Assembly (NCBI RefSeq): GCF_022808815.1
Contig: NZ_JAKZLC010000001.1
Location: forward strand, 1 to 64,000
Direction: 5' to 3'
Length of the DNA: 64,000 nucleotides
Origin: Geothrix paludis
GTDB lineage: Bacteria; Acidobacteriota; Holophagae; Holophagales; Holophagaceae
Below the pieces are notes generated by a model that saw only the letters and a list, made by a program, of their open reading frames with translations, searched no databases and was not told the origin of the DNA. Each line of letters starts with the position of its first letter. Position 1 is the first letter of the stretch. A program made the translations under genes and the position numbers. This document shows positions 7,321-16,277 of the stretch, one piece after another.

Positions 7321-9640
7321 GCGAAAGGGCGCCGTCGCCGGCCTCGACGCGCCAGCCTGCCGGGACAGCGGACAGGCGCACGCCAGAGCAGGGCCCCGTG
7401 ATCCAGGCGGCCACGCCCGCCTGATGCAGCGTGGCCAGGGTTTCCGGATGTGGATGCTCGAAGCGGTTCCGCAGGCCCGCGGGGATCACGGCCACCTCGG
7501 GCTGCAGGGCCGAGATCCAGCCCAGATCCGAGGCGTTGCGGCTGCCGTGGTGCCCCACCTTCAGCAGGCGGTGTGGCCCGGCCTCGCGGAGGGCGCCGGG
7601 ATCGCCCAGGTCCAGCAGGTCCCGCTCCTGGATGGCCAGGGCGTCGCCCATGAGCCAGAGTTCGCGGTCGCGCCAGGTCACGCGCAGCACCGTGGACACC
7701 ATGTTGGCGTCCGGAAGGGCATAGGCCCGGGCGGGCCAGCGCACGCTGAAAGCGGCCTCGCCGCGGGCCCAGGCGTCACCGCGCAGCAGGCCTGAGGGAT
7801 TGGCGCCGGCGGGGCGGAAGACCTCCCAGGGGTCCCCGTCCTCCGACGTGACCGGAACGGAAGTCGAGGCCAGCGGCCAGATCCGCGCCAGGGTGGCCCA
7901 GCCACCCGCGTGGTCGCCGTGCGCGTGAGTGAGCACCAGGTGCACGGGCTCTCGCACCCCGCGCCGGCTCAGCACCCGCGCGAGCCTCCGGCCCGTCCAC
8001 GGCCCGGGTCCCGTGTCGATGAGGGTGGCGTCGCCCCCGGGGACGCGCAGGAGGAGCGCATCCCCCTGGCCCACGTCCACGGCCTCCAGCGTCAGGGTCC
8101 CCGGGGCCCGCCCGGTGCCGCGGAAGGCCAGCAGCCCCAGGGAAGCCGCGACGAGCCCCACGGTCAGCGCCCGTGTGCGCCGCAGTGTTCCCTGCAGGTG
8201 AGCCAGGGCCAGCCAGCCTAGGGTCAGCAGGAGCCAGGGCCACAGCCGACCCGTGGCCAGGGGTGCGATGCCCGTGAGCGCGGGCACCAGGCGGTCGCCC
8301 ATCCAGGTGAGCAGGGCCGCCGCGCCCCAGGTGAGGCCGGGCAGGGGAACCAGGATCAGCAGGAGGCAGAGGGGCGTGAGGAAGGCCACCAGGGGCAGCA
8401 CCAGCAGGTTGGCCAGGATGCCCCACCAGGGCGCACCGCCATGCAGCAGGGCCAGCAGCGGCATCGTGGACAGCCAGGGCGCCGCCAGTCGCGCGAAGGG
8501 CAGGGCGAGGCGGCCCAGCAGGGGCGACAGCAGGCCGGCCAGGGGCTCGGCGCCCCAGAGCAGGCCCAGCAGGGCCCACCAGGCGAGCAGGAAGCCCGGC
8601 TCCACGCCCGCCGCCGGGTGGCCCAGCAGCCAGAGCAGCAAGGCCACGTGCAGGCCCGCCACCGGCGGCAGCTTCCATCCGCTGCTGCGGCCGATGGCCC
8701 AGGCTACGCCCATGAAGAGCCCCCGCCACACAGGCGCCGAGAAGCCCACCAGGCCCGAGTAGAGCAGGCCCGCCGCAATGGCACCGGCGCCGGCTCCCCG
8801 GAGGCGCAGGCGTCGCAGCAAGGCCTCCACCGCCGCCATCACCAGCGTCACCTGGAGGCCGGACACCACCAGGATGTGGATGGTGCCGCTCTCCGCGAAG
8901 ACGCTGAAGTGGGCTTCGTCCGCGGGCGGAATGCCCAGGGCCAGGGCGCCCCAGAGGTCCTTCGCGGTGGGCCCCAGGGGCAGGGCTTCGAAGCGCCGGC
9001 GGGCGAAGGCCTGGAGGCGCAGCAGGAGGGAGGGCGCCGGCGGTCCGGTGGCCTCCATCAGCTGCGCCGAAGCCAAGTGGATGCGCCTGGGGGCCTCGTC
9101 GCTGCGGGCCCGCCAGAGGGGGCGCTCCGCCAGAAAGACGGGAGCGGCCTGCACGGGCCGCAACTCGGCGCGCAGGCGGATCGGCGTGCCCGGGAGGGGC
9201 GGCGCCTGCTCGCCGTCGGCGGGGATGGTGAGGGGCAGGGAGAGACCCCTCAGCGGCTCGGGGGCGGAGACCTCCAGGCGGCTCCGCAGCCGCTCGCCCT
9301 GGAGGGTCCAGGGGGCATCGATGCGGCCCTCCAGGGCCTGGAAGCCGATGGGGAGTGCGGTCTCCCACCGGGCCTTGCGGGCGAGCCCCAGGCAGGTGAT
9401 GCCTGCCAGCCCCAGGGCAAGTGGGACCACGGCCCATCGCTGAAGCCGGAACCGGAGTTGGAGCAGGGGCAGGGTCAGGAGCCAGGCCAGGGCGCCAAGG
9501 ACCAGCCACCGGGGGGCGAGTTGGCCGTCCCACCGCTCCGGAAGCAGCCAGGGCACCGCGCATGCGGCAGCCAGGGCCCAGGCCAGGGGCCAGAGCGAAG
9601 CCCCGGACAGGCGCTGCCACAGGCTGGATCTGGAGAGCAT
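7289..9640 (-). CDS. comEC: DNA internalization-related competence protein ComEC/Rec2
   Basis: 783-residue inner-membrane channel for single-stranded DNA uptake during transformation. The N-terminus has two or three membrane helices and an OB-fold-like region. The central competence domain (about 230-520) contains many helices; its family signature includes HILVVSGLQVTLV (about 255). The C-terminal metallo-beta-lactamase-like domain starts near residue 530 and carries HAHGDHAGG (about 577), with a second site KVGHHGSRNA. All three expected parts are present, so the gene looks intact. It is convergent with the nucleosidase gene and divergent from the response-regulator gene at 9706. Confidence 0.92.
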   Translation of the reverse strand: MLSRSSLWQRLSGASLWPLAWALAAACAVPWLLPERWDGQLAPRWLVLGALAWLLTLPLLQLRFRLQRWAVVPLALGLAGITCLGLARKARWETALPIGFQALEGRIDAPWTLQGERLRSRLEVSAPEPLRGLSLPLTIPADGEQAPPLPGTPIRLRAELRPVQAAPVFLAERPLWRARSDEAPRRIHLASAQLMEATGPPAPSLLLRLQAFARRRFEALPLGPTAKDLWGALALGIPPADEAHFSVFAESGTIHILVVSGLQVTLVMAAVEALLRRLRLRGAGAGAIAAGLLYSGLVGFSAPVWRGLFMGVAWAIGRSSGWKLPPVAGLHVALLLWLLGHPAAGVEPGFLLAWWALLGLLWGAEPLAGLLSPLLGRLALPFARLAAPWLSTMPLLALLHGGAPWWGILANLLVLPLVAFLTPLCLLLILVPLPGLTWGAAALLTWMGDRLVPALTGIAPLATGRLWPWLLLTLGWLALAHLQGTLRRTRALTVGLVAASLGLLAFRGTGRAPGTLTLEAVDVGQGDALLLRVPGGDATLIDTGPGPWTGRRLARVLSRRGVREPVHLVLTHAHGDHAGGWATLARIWPLASTSVPVTSEDGDPWEVFRPAGANPSGLLRGDAWARGEAAFSVRWPARAYALPDANMVSTVLRVTWRDRELWLMGDALAIQERDLLDLGDPGALREAGPHRLLKVGHHGSRNASDLGWISALQPEVAVIPAGLRNRFEHPHPETLATLHQAGVAAWITGPCSGVRLSAVPAGWRVEAGDGALSLTPLRRSPRP

Positions 9641-9705
9641 GGGGGCAGTCTACCTGGGCTGTCCAAACCTTGACAGGGGGCTCCGGGCCAGGGACCCTGA
9701 CAAAC

Positions 9706-11127
9706 ATGAATCCGGCCCGGGCCCTGCTGGTGGACGACGATCCCACCATCCTCGATGTGGTGGGCACGCTGCTGTCCCGGCACGGCCACGAGGTGGTGGG
9801 CACCGGATCCGGTCGCCGGGGGGCCCAGTTCCTGAGGAACGAGCGGTTCGACCTGGCGGTGGTGGATCTCATGCTGCCGGACCTGAACGGCCTCGACCTG
9901 GCCCGGGAGGCCGTGGCCAAGCCCGACACGGTGGTGGTGGTGCTGTCCGGTTCGACCTCGGTGGAGACGGCCCTCCAGGCCATGCGCATGGGGATCTACG
10001 ACTACGTGCCCAAGCCCTTCCGCACGGAGGAGCTGGAGCACACGCTGCTGCGGGCCATCGAGAAGGCGCAGCTGAACCAGGAGAACAAGCGGCTGCGGGA
10101 GCAGATCGAAGGTCAGGCCGAGGGCCCGTCCATGGTGGGCTGCTCCGACGCCTGGCAGAAGCTCCAGAGCCTGCTGCGGCGTGTGGCGCCATCGCCGTCC
10201 ACGGTGCTGATCACCGGGCCCTCGGGCACCGGCAAGGAGCTGGCGGCCCGGGCGATCCACCAGTGGAGCCCGCGCTCCCAGGGGCCCTTCGTGCCCATCC
10301 ACTGCGGCGCGATTCCGGAGACGCTGCTGGAGGACGAGCTCTTCGGCCACGTGCGGGGGGCGTACACGGACGCCCGCAGCGATCGGGCCGGGCGCTTCCA
10401 GCAGGCGGAAGGCGGCACCCTCTTCCTGGACGAGATCGGCACCATGCCTCCGAGCCTGCAGGTGAAGCTGCTGCGCGTGATCCAGGAGCGCGAGTTCACG
10501 CCGCTGGGATCCGCGCGCACGCTGAAGGCCGACTTCCGGCTGGTGGCCGCCACCAACGAGGATCTGGCCAGCCTCGTGGAGCAGAAGCGGTTCCGGGAGG
10601 ACCTGTTCTACCGGCTGAACGTGATCCCCGTGCAGATCCATCCCCTGCGCGAGCACCCCCAGGACATCCCCGTGCTCGTGGCCCACTTCCTCCGCAAGTT
10701 CGCGCGGGAGCTGAACCTGCCCCTCAAGCAGGTGGAGCCCGCCGCCCTGCAGGCCCTGGAGGCCTACCCCTGGCCGGGCAACGTGCGCGAACTGGAGAAC
10801 GCCGTGGAGCGGGCCATGGCCCTGGGCTCCGATCCCGAGCGGCTCCTCCACCAGGACCTTCCCGCGTCCGTGGCGGGGGTTCTGCCTTCCCCGGCCTTCC
10901 CGCACCTGCCGCAGAACCAGGGGCTGGGCCGCTTCCTGGAGGACCTGGAGCGCCACCTGATCGAGGAGGCCCTCCAGGCCACCGGCTGGAACAAGAGCGA
11001 ATCGGCCCGGCGCCTCGGCATGCGCCGCACCACCTTGCTGCACCGCCTCCGGGCCCTGGGCATCCCTCTGGATCGCCAGGATGGGAGGGTGGAACAGACC
11101 GTCCCCGTGGAGACCTCTGATGCCTGA
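9706..11127 (+). CDS. NtrC-family sigma54-dependent response regulator
   Basis: 473 residues. The receiver domain (1-120) has phospho-acceptor Asp54 in VVDLMLP and acidic pocket DDD at 10-12. The AAA+ domain (about 140-370) has Walker A GPSGTGKE, Walker B GGTLFLDEIG and a sigma54-contact loop reading GAYTDA instead of GAFTGA; GAFTDA variants occur in functional relatives. A Fis-type helix-turn-helix lies at about 425-465. The ATG at 9706 is preferred because the receiver starts there; upstream sequence in frame is antisense to comEC. No cognate sensor kinase is adjacent. The next gene overlaps it by 8 bp. Its targets cannot be read from this window, and no convincing -24/-12 promoter was found nearby. 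Confidence 0.93.
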   Translation: MNPARALLVDDDPTILDVVGTLLSRHGHEVVGTGSGRRGAQFLRNERFDLAVVDLMLPDLNGLDLAREAVAKPDTVVVVLSGSTSVETALQAMRMGIYDYVPKPFRTEELEHTLLRAIEKAQLNQENKRLREQIEGQAEGPSMVGCSDAWQKLQSLLRRVAPSPSTVLITGPSGTGKELAARAIHQWSPRSQGPFVPIHCGAIPETLLEDELFGHVRGAYTDARSDRAGRFQQAEGGTLFLDEIGTMPPSLQVKLLRVIQEREFTPLGSARTLKADFRLVAATNEDLASLVEQKRFREDLFYRLNVIPVQIHPLREHPQDIPVLVAHFLRKFARELNLPLKQVEPAALQALEAYPWPGNVRELENAVERAMALGSDPERLLHQDLPASVAGVLPSPAFPHLPQNQGLGRFLEDLERHLIEEALQATGWNKSESARRLGMRRTTLLHRLRALGIPLDRQDGRVEQTVPVETSDA

Positions 11128-11788
11128 ACCGAAAGGCGCCCTCCTGGCCCTGCTTTGGGCATGTCTGCCGCTGGGGGCCTGGTCACCCAAGGTCCACGAG
11201 GCCCAGACCGCCAAGGCCGTCCGCCTGCTGCCCAAGGGCATGGCCGCCCTGCTGAGGGCCCATCCCCGGGAACTGCTGGAGGGCGCCCGGGGCGTGGCCA
11301 ACGACCAGCCGCCCACCGTGGAGCAGGTGGAGGCCCAGTTCCGCACGGTCCTCCGCCTCAGCGACGAGAATCGCCGCCCCGAGGACATCGTCCGCGACCT
11401 GGGCGTGCTGGCCCACATGGTCCAGCTGCTGACGGATCCCTCCGTGACCGAAGGGCTGAGCCCGCTGCGGGAGAGCTTCGAGGCCTACGCCGATCAGAAC
11501 CTGGCGCACCTGCTGGTGACCCAGGAGCCCTACTGGGCGGCCACGGGCAGCCTGGACCCGGGGCCGCCCCTGCGCCGCCTCCTGGCGACCAAGCTCGAAC
11601 GGAACCGCCGCCTCCGGGACCACTTCGACGAGGAGACGGGCCGCCGCATCGGCCCCTGGGACGATCTGTCGGTGCCCTTCGCCCAGCTTCAGCTGGCTTT
11701 TTCCAACGGGGTGCACGCCACGGCGAACCTTTGGATCCTGGCCTGGCGGGCGGCCGGCGACCAGTGGGAGATCCCCGCTCAACCCTGA
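11120..11788 (+). CDS. secreted all-helical protein resembling zinc-dependent phospholipase C / S1-P1 nuclease
   Basis: 222 residues with a signal peptide ending in LPLGA. The predicted mature N-terminus begins WSPKVHEAQ: a Trp at position 1 and His at position 6, the spacing used for zinc binding at the N-terminus of S1/P1-type nucleases and bacterial phospholipase C. Further on, LGVLAHMVQLLTDP resembles the HxxxDxHxP region, but two expected ligands are replaced. GVHATANLW near the C-terminus resembles the last HxxxD, with Asn for Asp. I infer a member of this fold with an altered or partial metal site; substrate unknown. Its start overlaps the response-regulator stop by 8 bp, implying co-translation. 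Confidence 0.7.
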   Translation: MPEPKGALLALLWACLPLGAWSPKVHEAQTAKAVRLLPKGMAALLRAHPRELLEGARGVANDQPPTVEQVEAQFRTVLRLSDENRRPEDIVRDLGVLAHMVQLLTDPSVTEGLSPLRESFEAYADQNLAHLLVTQEPYWAATGSLDPGPPLRRLLATKLERNRRLRDHFDEETGRRIGPWDDLSVPFAQLQLAFSNGVHATANLWILAWRAAGDQWEIPAQP

Positions 11789-11907
11789 AGGCCAGACCTG
11801 AAGTCCGACGTGCATCGGGACGATGGATGGGGTAGATCCCACCCCGCGAGGGCTAGGCGAATCGCGACTTTCGGGCTATCGTTCCAACCATCCCCTCTGG
11901 AGCAGTC

Positions 11908-13728
11908 ATGGGCACTTACACCCGCCTCGGGTCCTATCTCCTGGCCTCTGAACTGGCCAACGATCCTTTCGGTTCGATCCATCGGGCGGTGGTCATTGCC
12001 GGGAGCAACTTCGATCGCCACATGCTGGTTCGGACCTTCTCGGAAGAGATGTTCCAGGCCGGCATGAACGCGCACCTGGCCGAGGCTGGCCGCGTGGTGT
12101 CCCTCCTGGGCGGCGCCCGCATCTACGGCATGGGCTATCGGCTGGAGACGACCAAGGCCCCCCATGTGGCCTGGGACTACGTGCCCGGCCGGAGCCTCGC
12201 CCAGCTCATCGAGAAGGCCAGGCAGGAGCAGATCCCCTTCGGCGTGGATCACGCCCTGACGGTCATCCAGGGCGTGGCCCAGGGCATCGTCCAGATGCAG
12301 GCCAAGGGCGTCAGCCACGGCGTGCTGAGCCCCTACAGCGTGTGGGTGAGCTTCGAGGGGGCCACGCAGCTCGTGGACGCGCCCTTCGCCGCCATCGCCA
12401 AGGGCATGCTGGCCAAGGCGCCCATGGCCAAGCGCAAGCTGGCCCCCTACCTCCAGGGGCCCGAGAACAACGCCCTCCAGACGGACCTCTTCGCGCTGGG
12501 CGCCGTGCTCTACGAGCTGTTGACCTTCGAGAAACTGCCCATCGGCGGCGACCTCCAGGCCACCCTGGATCAGGCCACCCTCAAGGCCGCCCAGGAAGAG
12601 GCCCCGCTGCCCGCGGAGATCCGCGCCTTCCTCGGCCGCCTGCTGCAGGGCCGCCAGCCGTTCGCCACCGTGGAGGACTTCAGCACCGAGCTCGAGCGCG
12701 TGCTCTATGACGGCGAGTACAGCCCCACCACGTTCAACATGGCCTTCTTCATGCACACGCTCTTCCGGGAGGAGAACGACCGGGATGCGGCGGCCATGAA
12801 GGCCGAGCAGGGCGACAACTTCCTCGGCTACACCGCCGCCGGCGAGAGCCTGCGCAGCGGCGCCACCCGCGCCGAGCACATCGATGGCCATGCGGACGAG
12901 CAGGTCAGCCAGAAGAACCGCACCGTCCTCATCGGCGGCGGCCTCGCCGCGGTGGTGATCCTGGGCCTGGGCTACATGTTCTTCGGGCGCCCCAAGGTGG
13001 ATCCCGCCGTCCAGGCGCAGCTGGCGGAGTTCCAGCGGATCAAGGCGGAGATCGAGCAGCAGAAGGCCGACCTCGACGCCAAGGCCCGGGCCGAAGCGGA
13101 CAAGACCGCCCAGCTCCAGAAGCAGCTCGGCGAGACCAAGTCCGCCGAGGAGAAGGCCAAGCTGCAGAAGCAGCTCGAAGAATCCCAGCAGCGCAAGCAG
13201 GAGGTCGAGCGGCAGCAGAAGGCCGCGGAGCAGCGGATGGCCGAGCAGAGGGCCGCCGAGCAGCGGCTGGCCGAGCAGAAGAAGGCCGCCGAGACCAAGC
13301 TCGCCGCCGCCCCGCCGGTGCCCGAGGCGCCCAAGCCGCAGCCCATGCAGGAAGCCGCCCGCCCGGTGGCCGTGCCCACACCCACCGGTGTGCCCACGCC
13401 CCAGGCCGCCGCGTCCAGGCAGGTGGCTGCCGTCAATGACCAGCCCGCCCGCGTGGTGAACCAGGTGGTGCCGATCTTCCCCCTCCGGGCCGTCCAGATG
13501 CGGTGGGAGACGAACCTGGATCACCTCGTGCGCCTGAAGGTGTTCGTGGGCGAGCAGGGTCAGCCGCTGAAGGTGTCCGTGATCGAAGGGGTGTCCGGGG
13601 CCTTCGGCTTCGACGAGGCGGCCATCGATGCGGCCAACAAGTCCTCCTTCGCCCCCGCCATCCGCGACGGCAAGCCCGTGCGCGGCTGGACGCCCGAGAT
13701 TGTCTACAAGTTCCCCAAGCGGAGGTAG
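11908..13728 (+). CDS. pseudokinase - transmembrane - coiled coil - TonB C-terminal domain fusion
   Basis: 606 residues. Residues 1-270 follow a Ser/Thr protein kinase fold, for example the hinge-like HVAWDYVPGRSLAQLIEKA, but the catalytic loop reads SHGVLSPYSVWV where active kinases have HRDLKPxN, and the DFG Asp region reads LVDAPFA. It therefore looks catalytically dead. One membrane helix follows at about 335-352 (VLIGGGLAAVVILGLGYMFF), then a long Gln/Lys/Glu coiled coil (about 365-455), a Pro-rich linker, and a C-terminal TonB-like energy-transfer domain (about 515-606) ending in EIVYKFPKRR. It could relay a cytoplasmic signal or scaffold to an outer-membrane partner. A terminator hairpin follows at 13747. 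Confidence 0.85.
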   Translation: MGTYTRLGSYLLASELANDPFGSIHRAVVIAGSNFDRHMLVRTFSEEMFQAGMNAHLAEAGRVVSLLGGARIYGMGYRLETTKAPHVAWDYVPGRSLAQLIEKARQEQIPFGVDHALTVIQGVAQGIVQMQAKGVSHGVLSPYSVWVSFEGATQLVDAPFAAIAKGMLAKAPMAKRKLAPYLQGPENNALQTDLFALGAVLYELLTFEKLPIGGDLQATLDQATLKAAQEEAPLPAEIRAFLGRLLQGRQPFATVEDFSTELERVLYDGEYSPTTFNMAFFMHTLFREENDRDAAAMKAEQGDNFLGYTAAGESLRSGATRAEHIDGHADEQVSQKNRTVLIGGGLAAVVILGLGYMFFGRPKVDPAVQAQLAEFQRIKAEIEQQKADLDAKARAEADKTAQLQKQLGETKSAEEKAKLQKQLEESQQRKQEVERQQKAAEQRMAEQRAAEQRLAEQKKAAETKLAAAPPVPEAPKPQPMQEAARPVAVPTPTGVPTPQAAASRQVAAVNDQPARVVNQVVPIFPLRAVQMRWETNLDHLVRLKVFVGEQGQPLKVSVIEGVSGAFGFDEAAIDAANKSSFAPAIRDGKPVRGWTPEIVYKFPKRR

Positions 13729-13746
13729 TCGACGTTCCACCTCGGG

Positions 13747-13770
13747 AAACGGGCCCTTCGGGGCCCGTTT
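13747..13770. terminator. bidirectional terminator between convergent genes
   Basis: Perfect stem AAACGGGCCC / GGGCCCGTTT around a TTCG tetraloop. It serves the pseudokinase-TonB gene on the plus strand and rnhA on the minus strand, since the flanking A/T runs work in both directions. Confidence 0.85.
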
Positions 13771-13771
13771 C

Positions 13772-14215
13772 TTATGCCACGGACTGGGCCGCCGCGTTGG
13801 CTAGGCGGTCCACCCGCTCGTTCTCCGGGTGGCCGGCGTGGCCCTTCACCCAGCGGGCCTCCACGTGGTGCCGCGCCAGCTGCGCGTCCAGGGCCTGCCA
13901 GAGGTCCGCGTTGAGCACGGGCTTGCCGTCGGCCTTCTTCCAGCCGCGCCGCTTCCAGTCCTTCAACCAGGTGGTGATGCCTTTCACCACGTACTGGCTG
14001 TCGCTCTGGAGCAGCACCTGGCAGGGCTTCGTGAGCGTCTCCAGGCCACGGATGGCGGCCGTCAGCTCCATGCGGTTGTTGGTGGTCTCCGCTTCGGGGC
14101 CCGAGTCTTCCTTCTCCTGGATGCCGCTGGCGAGGTGCACCCGCAGCAGGAACCCCCAGCCACCCGGACCGGGGTTTCCCAAGCACGCACCGTCGCAGTA
14201 GAGCTCGATCTTCAT
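13772..14215 (-). CDS. rnhA: ribonuclease HI
   Basis: 147-residue RNase HI (E. coli enzyme 155), which cuts the RNA strand of RNA:DNA hybrids. The catalytic carboxylates are visible: Asp in [16 protein letters not shown] (residue 8), Glu in [13 protein letters not shown] (about 51), Asp in [13 protein letters not shown] (about 73) and a C-terminal Asp in NERVDRLAN. The flexible-loop His is in [13 protein letters not shown]. The start was chosen at 14215, where ATGA overlaps the stop of the upstream aminotransferase gene, so the two form an operon. Confidence 0.95.
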   Translation of the reverse strand: MKIELYCDGACLGNPGPGGWGFLLRVHLASGIQEKEDSGPEAETTNNRMELTAAIRGLETLTKPCQVLLQSDSQYVVKGITTWLKDWKRRGWKKADGKPVLNADLWQALDAQLARHHVEARWVKGHAGHPENERVDRLANAAAQSVA

Positions 14216-15552
14216 CCCACCAGAGTAGGCGATGTCGCGGCGACTTCGGCCACGGCCTTGCGGAGCAGCTCCACGCCCAGGTCCAGGTCCTCCGGCCGGA
14301 GGTTCATGGCGGGGCGGAAGCGCAGGCCCTTGAAGCCCGTGGAGAGGATCATCATGCCCAGCTCGTGGCCCTTGGCCACCACGGCGTTGCGCAGCTCCGG
14401 CGTGGCGATGTCCAGGGCGCAGAAGAGGCCGCGGCCGCGGGGGTTCGAGGTGAGCTCGGGGAAGTCGCGGTGGATCTCCTGCAGGCCCTTGAGCAGGCGC
14501 GCGCCCTGCGTCACACCGTGCTCCAGCAGGTTCTCCTCGCGGATGACGTCGATGATGCGCGTGCCGCGCACCATGTCCACCAGGTTGCCGCCCCAGGTGC
14601 TGTTGATGCGGCTGGGCACCTTGAAGACGCTCTCCACCTCGTCCAGCCGGCGGCCCGCGGCGATGCCGCAGGTCTGGGCCTTCTTGCCGAAGGCGATGAT
14701 GTCGGGCTGAACGTCGAACCACTGGTGGGCCCACCACCTGCCCGTGGCGCCGAAGCCCGTTTGCACTTCGTCGAAGATCAGCAGGAAATCGTGACGATCC
14801 GCCAGGACTCGGAGCTTCTTCAGAAATTCGCCCCGGAAGTGGTTGTCGCCGCCCTCGCCCTGGATGGGCTCGACGATGAGGCAGGCGATGTCATCCGGGT
14901 TCTGGGCCACGGCGGCCTCGATGGCGGCGATGGATTCCGCCTCCGCCGCCTCGACCTTGGCGAGGTCCACGGGGAACTCCAGCTTGGGGTTCGGCACCCG
15001 GGGCCAGGGGAACTTGGGGAAATACTGATGTTTGCGGGGATCGGCGGTGTTCGTGAGGCTCAGGGTGTAGCCGCTGCGGCCGTGGAAGGCCTCGCGGAAG
15101 TGGATGACCTGCGACCCCTTCTCGCCTTTGCCCGCCGCCAGGTTCTTGCGCACCTTCCAGTCGAAGGCCGCCTTCAGGGCGTTCTCCACCGCCAGGGCGC
15201 CGCCATCGATCCAGAACAGGTGGGGCAGGTAGTCCGGCGCGGCATGGGTGCCGAAGGCCTCCACCCACTCCGCGAAAGCCGTGGTGTAGATGTCCGAGTT
15301 GGCCGGCTTGTTGACGGCGATCTCGCCCAGGTAATGGACGAATTCCGGCTCCCGCAGGCGGGGGTGGTTGTGGCCCAGGGGCGTCGTGGCGAAGAAGGTG
15401 TAGAAATCCAAGTACTTACGGCCGTCCCGGGCATCCACGATCCAGGAGCCGTGGGATTTCTCCAGGTCCATCACCAAGTGGAAGCCGTCCACCAGCATGT
15501 GGCGGCCCAGGGTGTCGAAGACGGTGTTCGGATCAAGGTGAGGAGTGGACAT
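14212..15552 (-). CDS. lat: L-lysine 6-transaminase (PLP-dependent, class III)
   Basis: 446 residues. Transfers the epsilon-amino group of lysine to 2-oxoglutarate, giving alpha-aminoadipate semialdehyde, the first step of one lysine catabolic route. Class III fold: [17 protein letters not shown] (about 125-141) is close to mycobacterial Lat, [12 protein letters not shown] follows, Asp of [10 protein letters not shown] contacts PLP nitrogen, and the Schiff-base Lys lies in [10 protein letters not shown], a motif characteristic of Lat rather than ornithine or GABA aminotransferases. It is divergent from moaE (about 60-bp shared upstream region) and overlaps rnhA. No semialdehyde dehydrogenase partner lies in the window. 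Confidence 0.9.
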   Translation of the reverse strand: MSTPHLDPNTVFDTLGRHMLVDGFHLVMDLEKSHGSWIVDARDGRKYLDFYTFFATTPLGHNHPRLREPEFVHYLGEIAVNKPANSDIYTTAFAEWVEAFGTHAAPDYLPHLFWIDGGALAVENALKAAFDWKVRKNLAAGKGEKGSQVIHFREAFHGRSGYTLSLTNTADPRKHQYFPKFPWPRVPNPKLEFPVDLAKVEAAEAESIAAIEAAVAQNPDDIACLIVEPIQGEGGDNHFRGEFLKKLRVLADRHDFLLIFDEVQTGFGATGRWWAHQWFDVQPDIIAFGKKAQTCGIAAGRRLDEVESVFKVPSRINSTWGGNLVDMVRGTRIIDVIREENLLEHGVTQGARLLKGLQEIHRDFPELTSNPRGRGLFCALDIATPELRNAVVAKGHELGMMILSTGFKGLRFRPAMNLRPEDLDLGVELLRKAVAEVAATSPTLVG

Positions 15553-15611
15553 GACGGACCTCTGGCTACGGGTTCAATGTATGGTTGGGTCTGGAGCGGA
15601 GAGAGGCACGC

Positions 15612-16046
15612 ATGATTCCCTGGATATCGGTTCAGGAAGCCCCGTTGGACGCCATGGCTTTACGAAATGTCATGGAGGACCCCCACGCCGGCGCCCTCGT
15701 CCTCTTCGAAGGCCGGGCGCGGGATCATCACGAAGGCCGCCCCGTGCTGGAGCTGGCCTACGAGGCCTACGTGCCCATGGCCGAGAAGGAGCTGGGCCTC
15801 CTGCGCGAGCGGGCCATCGAGCGCTACGGCCTCACCCGCTGCGCCGTCCACCACCGCATCGGCGTCGTGCCCCTCACCGAGGCCGCCGTCATCGTGGCCA
15901 CCAGCAGCGCCCACCGCGCCGAGAGCTTCCAGGCCGCCGCCTGGATCATGGACGAGATCAAGCAGCGCGTGCCCATCTGGAAGCGCGAGAAATATCGCGA
16001 CGGTTCCGAGAGCTGGGTGGAGTGCACGCACCGGTTCCAGATGTAG
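15612..16046 (+). CDS. moaE: molybdopterin synthase catalytic subunit MoaE
   Basis: 144 residues, usual for MoaE, the large subunit that adds two sulfurs (delivered on MoaD thiocarboxylate) to precursor Z. Recognisable are GALVLFEGRARDHHEGRPV, HRIGVVPLTEAAVIVATSSAHR and the active-site KREKYRDGSESWVE with the conserved Lys. Start at ATG 15612 is preferred; an in-frame ATG at 15585 would add nine residues. MoaD is not adjacent, so the partner is encoded elsewhere. Confidence 0.93.
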   Translation: MIPWISVQEAPLDAMALRNVMEDPHAGALVLFEGRARDHHEGRPVLELAYEAYVPMAEKELGLLRERAIERYGLTRCAVHHRIGVVPLTEAAVIVATSSAHRAESFQAAAWIMDEIKQRVPIWKREKYRDGSESWVECTHRFQM

Positions 16047-16049
16047 GCC

Positions 16050-16226
16050 AGTCCTCAGTCTTCAGTCCTCAGTCTTCAGTTCGTCTGGTGGCGGCCTTCG
16101 GCCGCGCCTTTTTTTGCCTTTGGGCCGCTCTGAGTTGGGGTGGCCGCACCATGCCCCGACCCGCTCCTGAGGACTGAGGACTGAGGACTGAGGACTGAGG
16201 ACTGAGGACCGAGGACTGAAGACCGA
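16050..16226. repeat. inverted arrays of a GGACTGA-type heptamer flanking a hairpin
   Basis: Positions 16050-16080 hold about four copies of TCCTCAG/TCTTCAG, and 16166-16226 about eight copies of the reverse-complement heptamer GGACTGA (with GGACCGA and AGACCGA variants). The two arrays could pair into a long hairpin across about 85 bp. It lies in the gap between moaE and imuB. No coding capacity is visible. Confidence 0.85.
16091..16115 (+). terminator. intrinsic terminator after moaE
   Basis: Stem GCGGCC-TTC-GGCCGC is followed within four bases by seven T. It lies 45 bp after the moaE stop and inside the heptamer-repeat palindrome. Confidence 0.75.
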
Positions 16227-16277
16227 TCTTGTTTTTCGCTAAAAATTCGCCATACTTGGATCCCCCAGGAGGTCCCG

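Noticed and set aside
10321-10400. Broken sigma54 contact loop (GAYTDA) in the response regulator
   Set aside because: GAFTDA/GAYTDA variants occur in working activators, so this alone is not evidence of inactivation.
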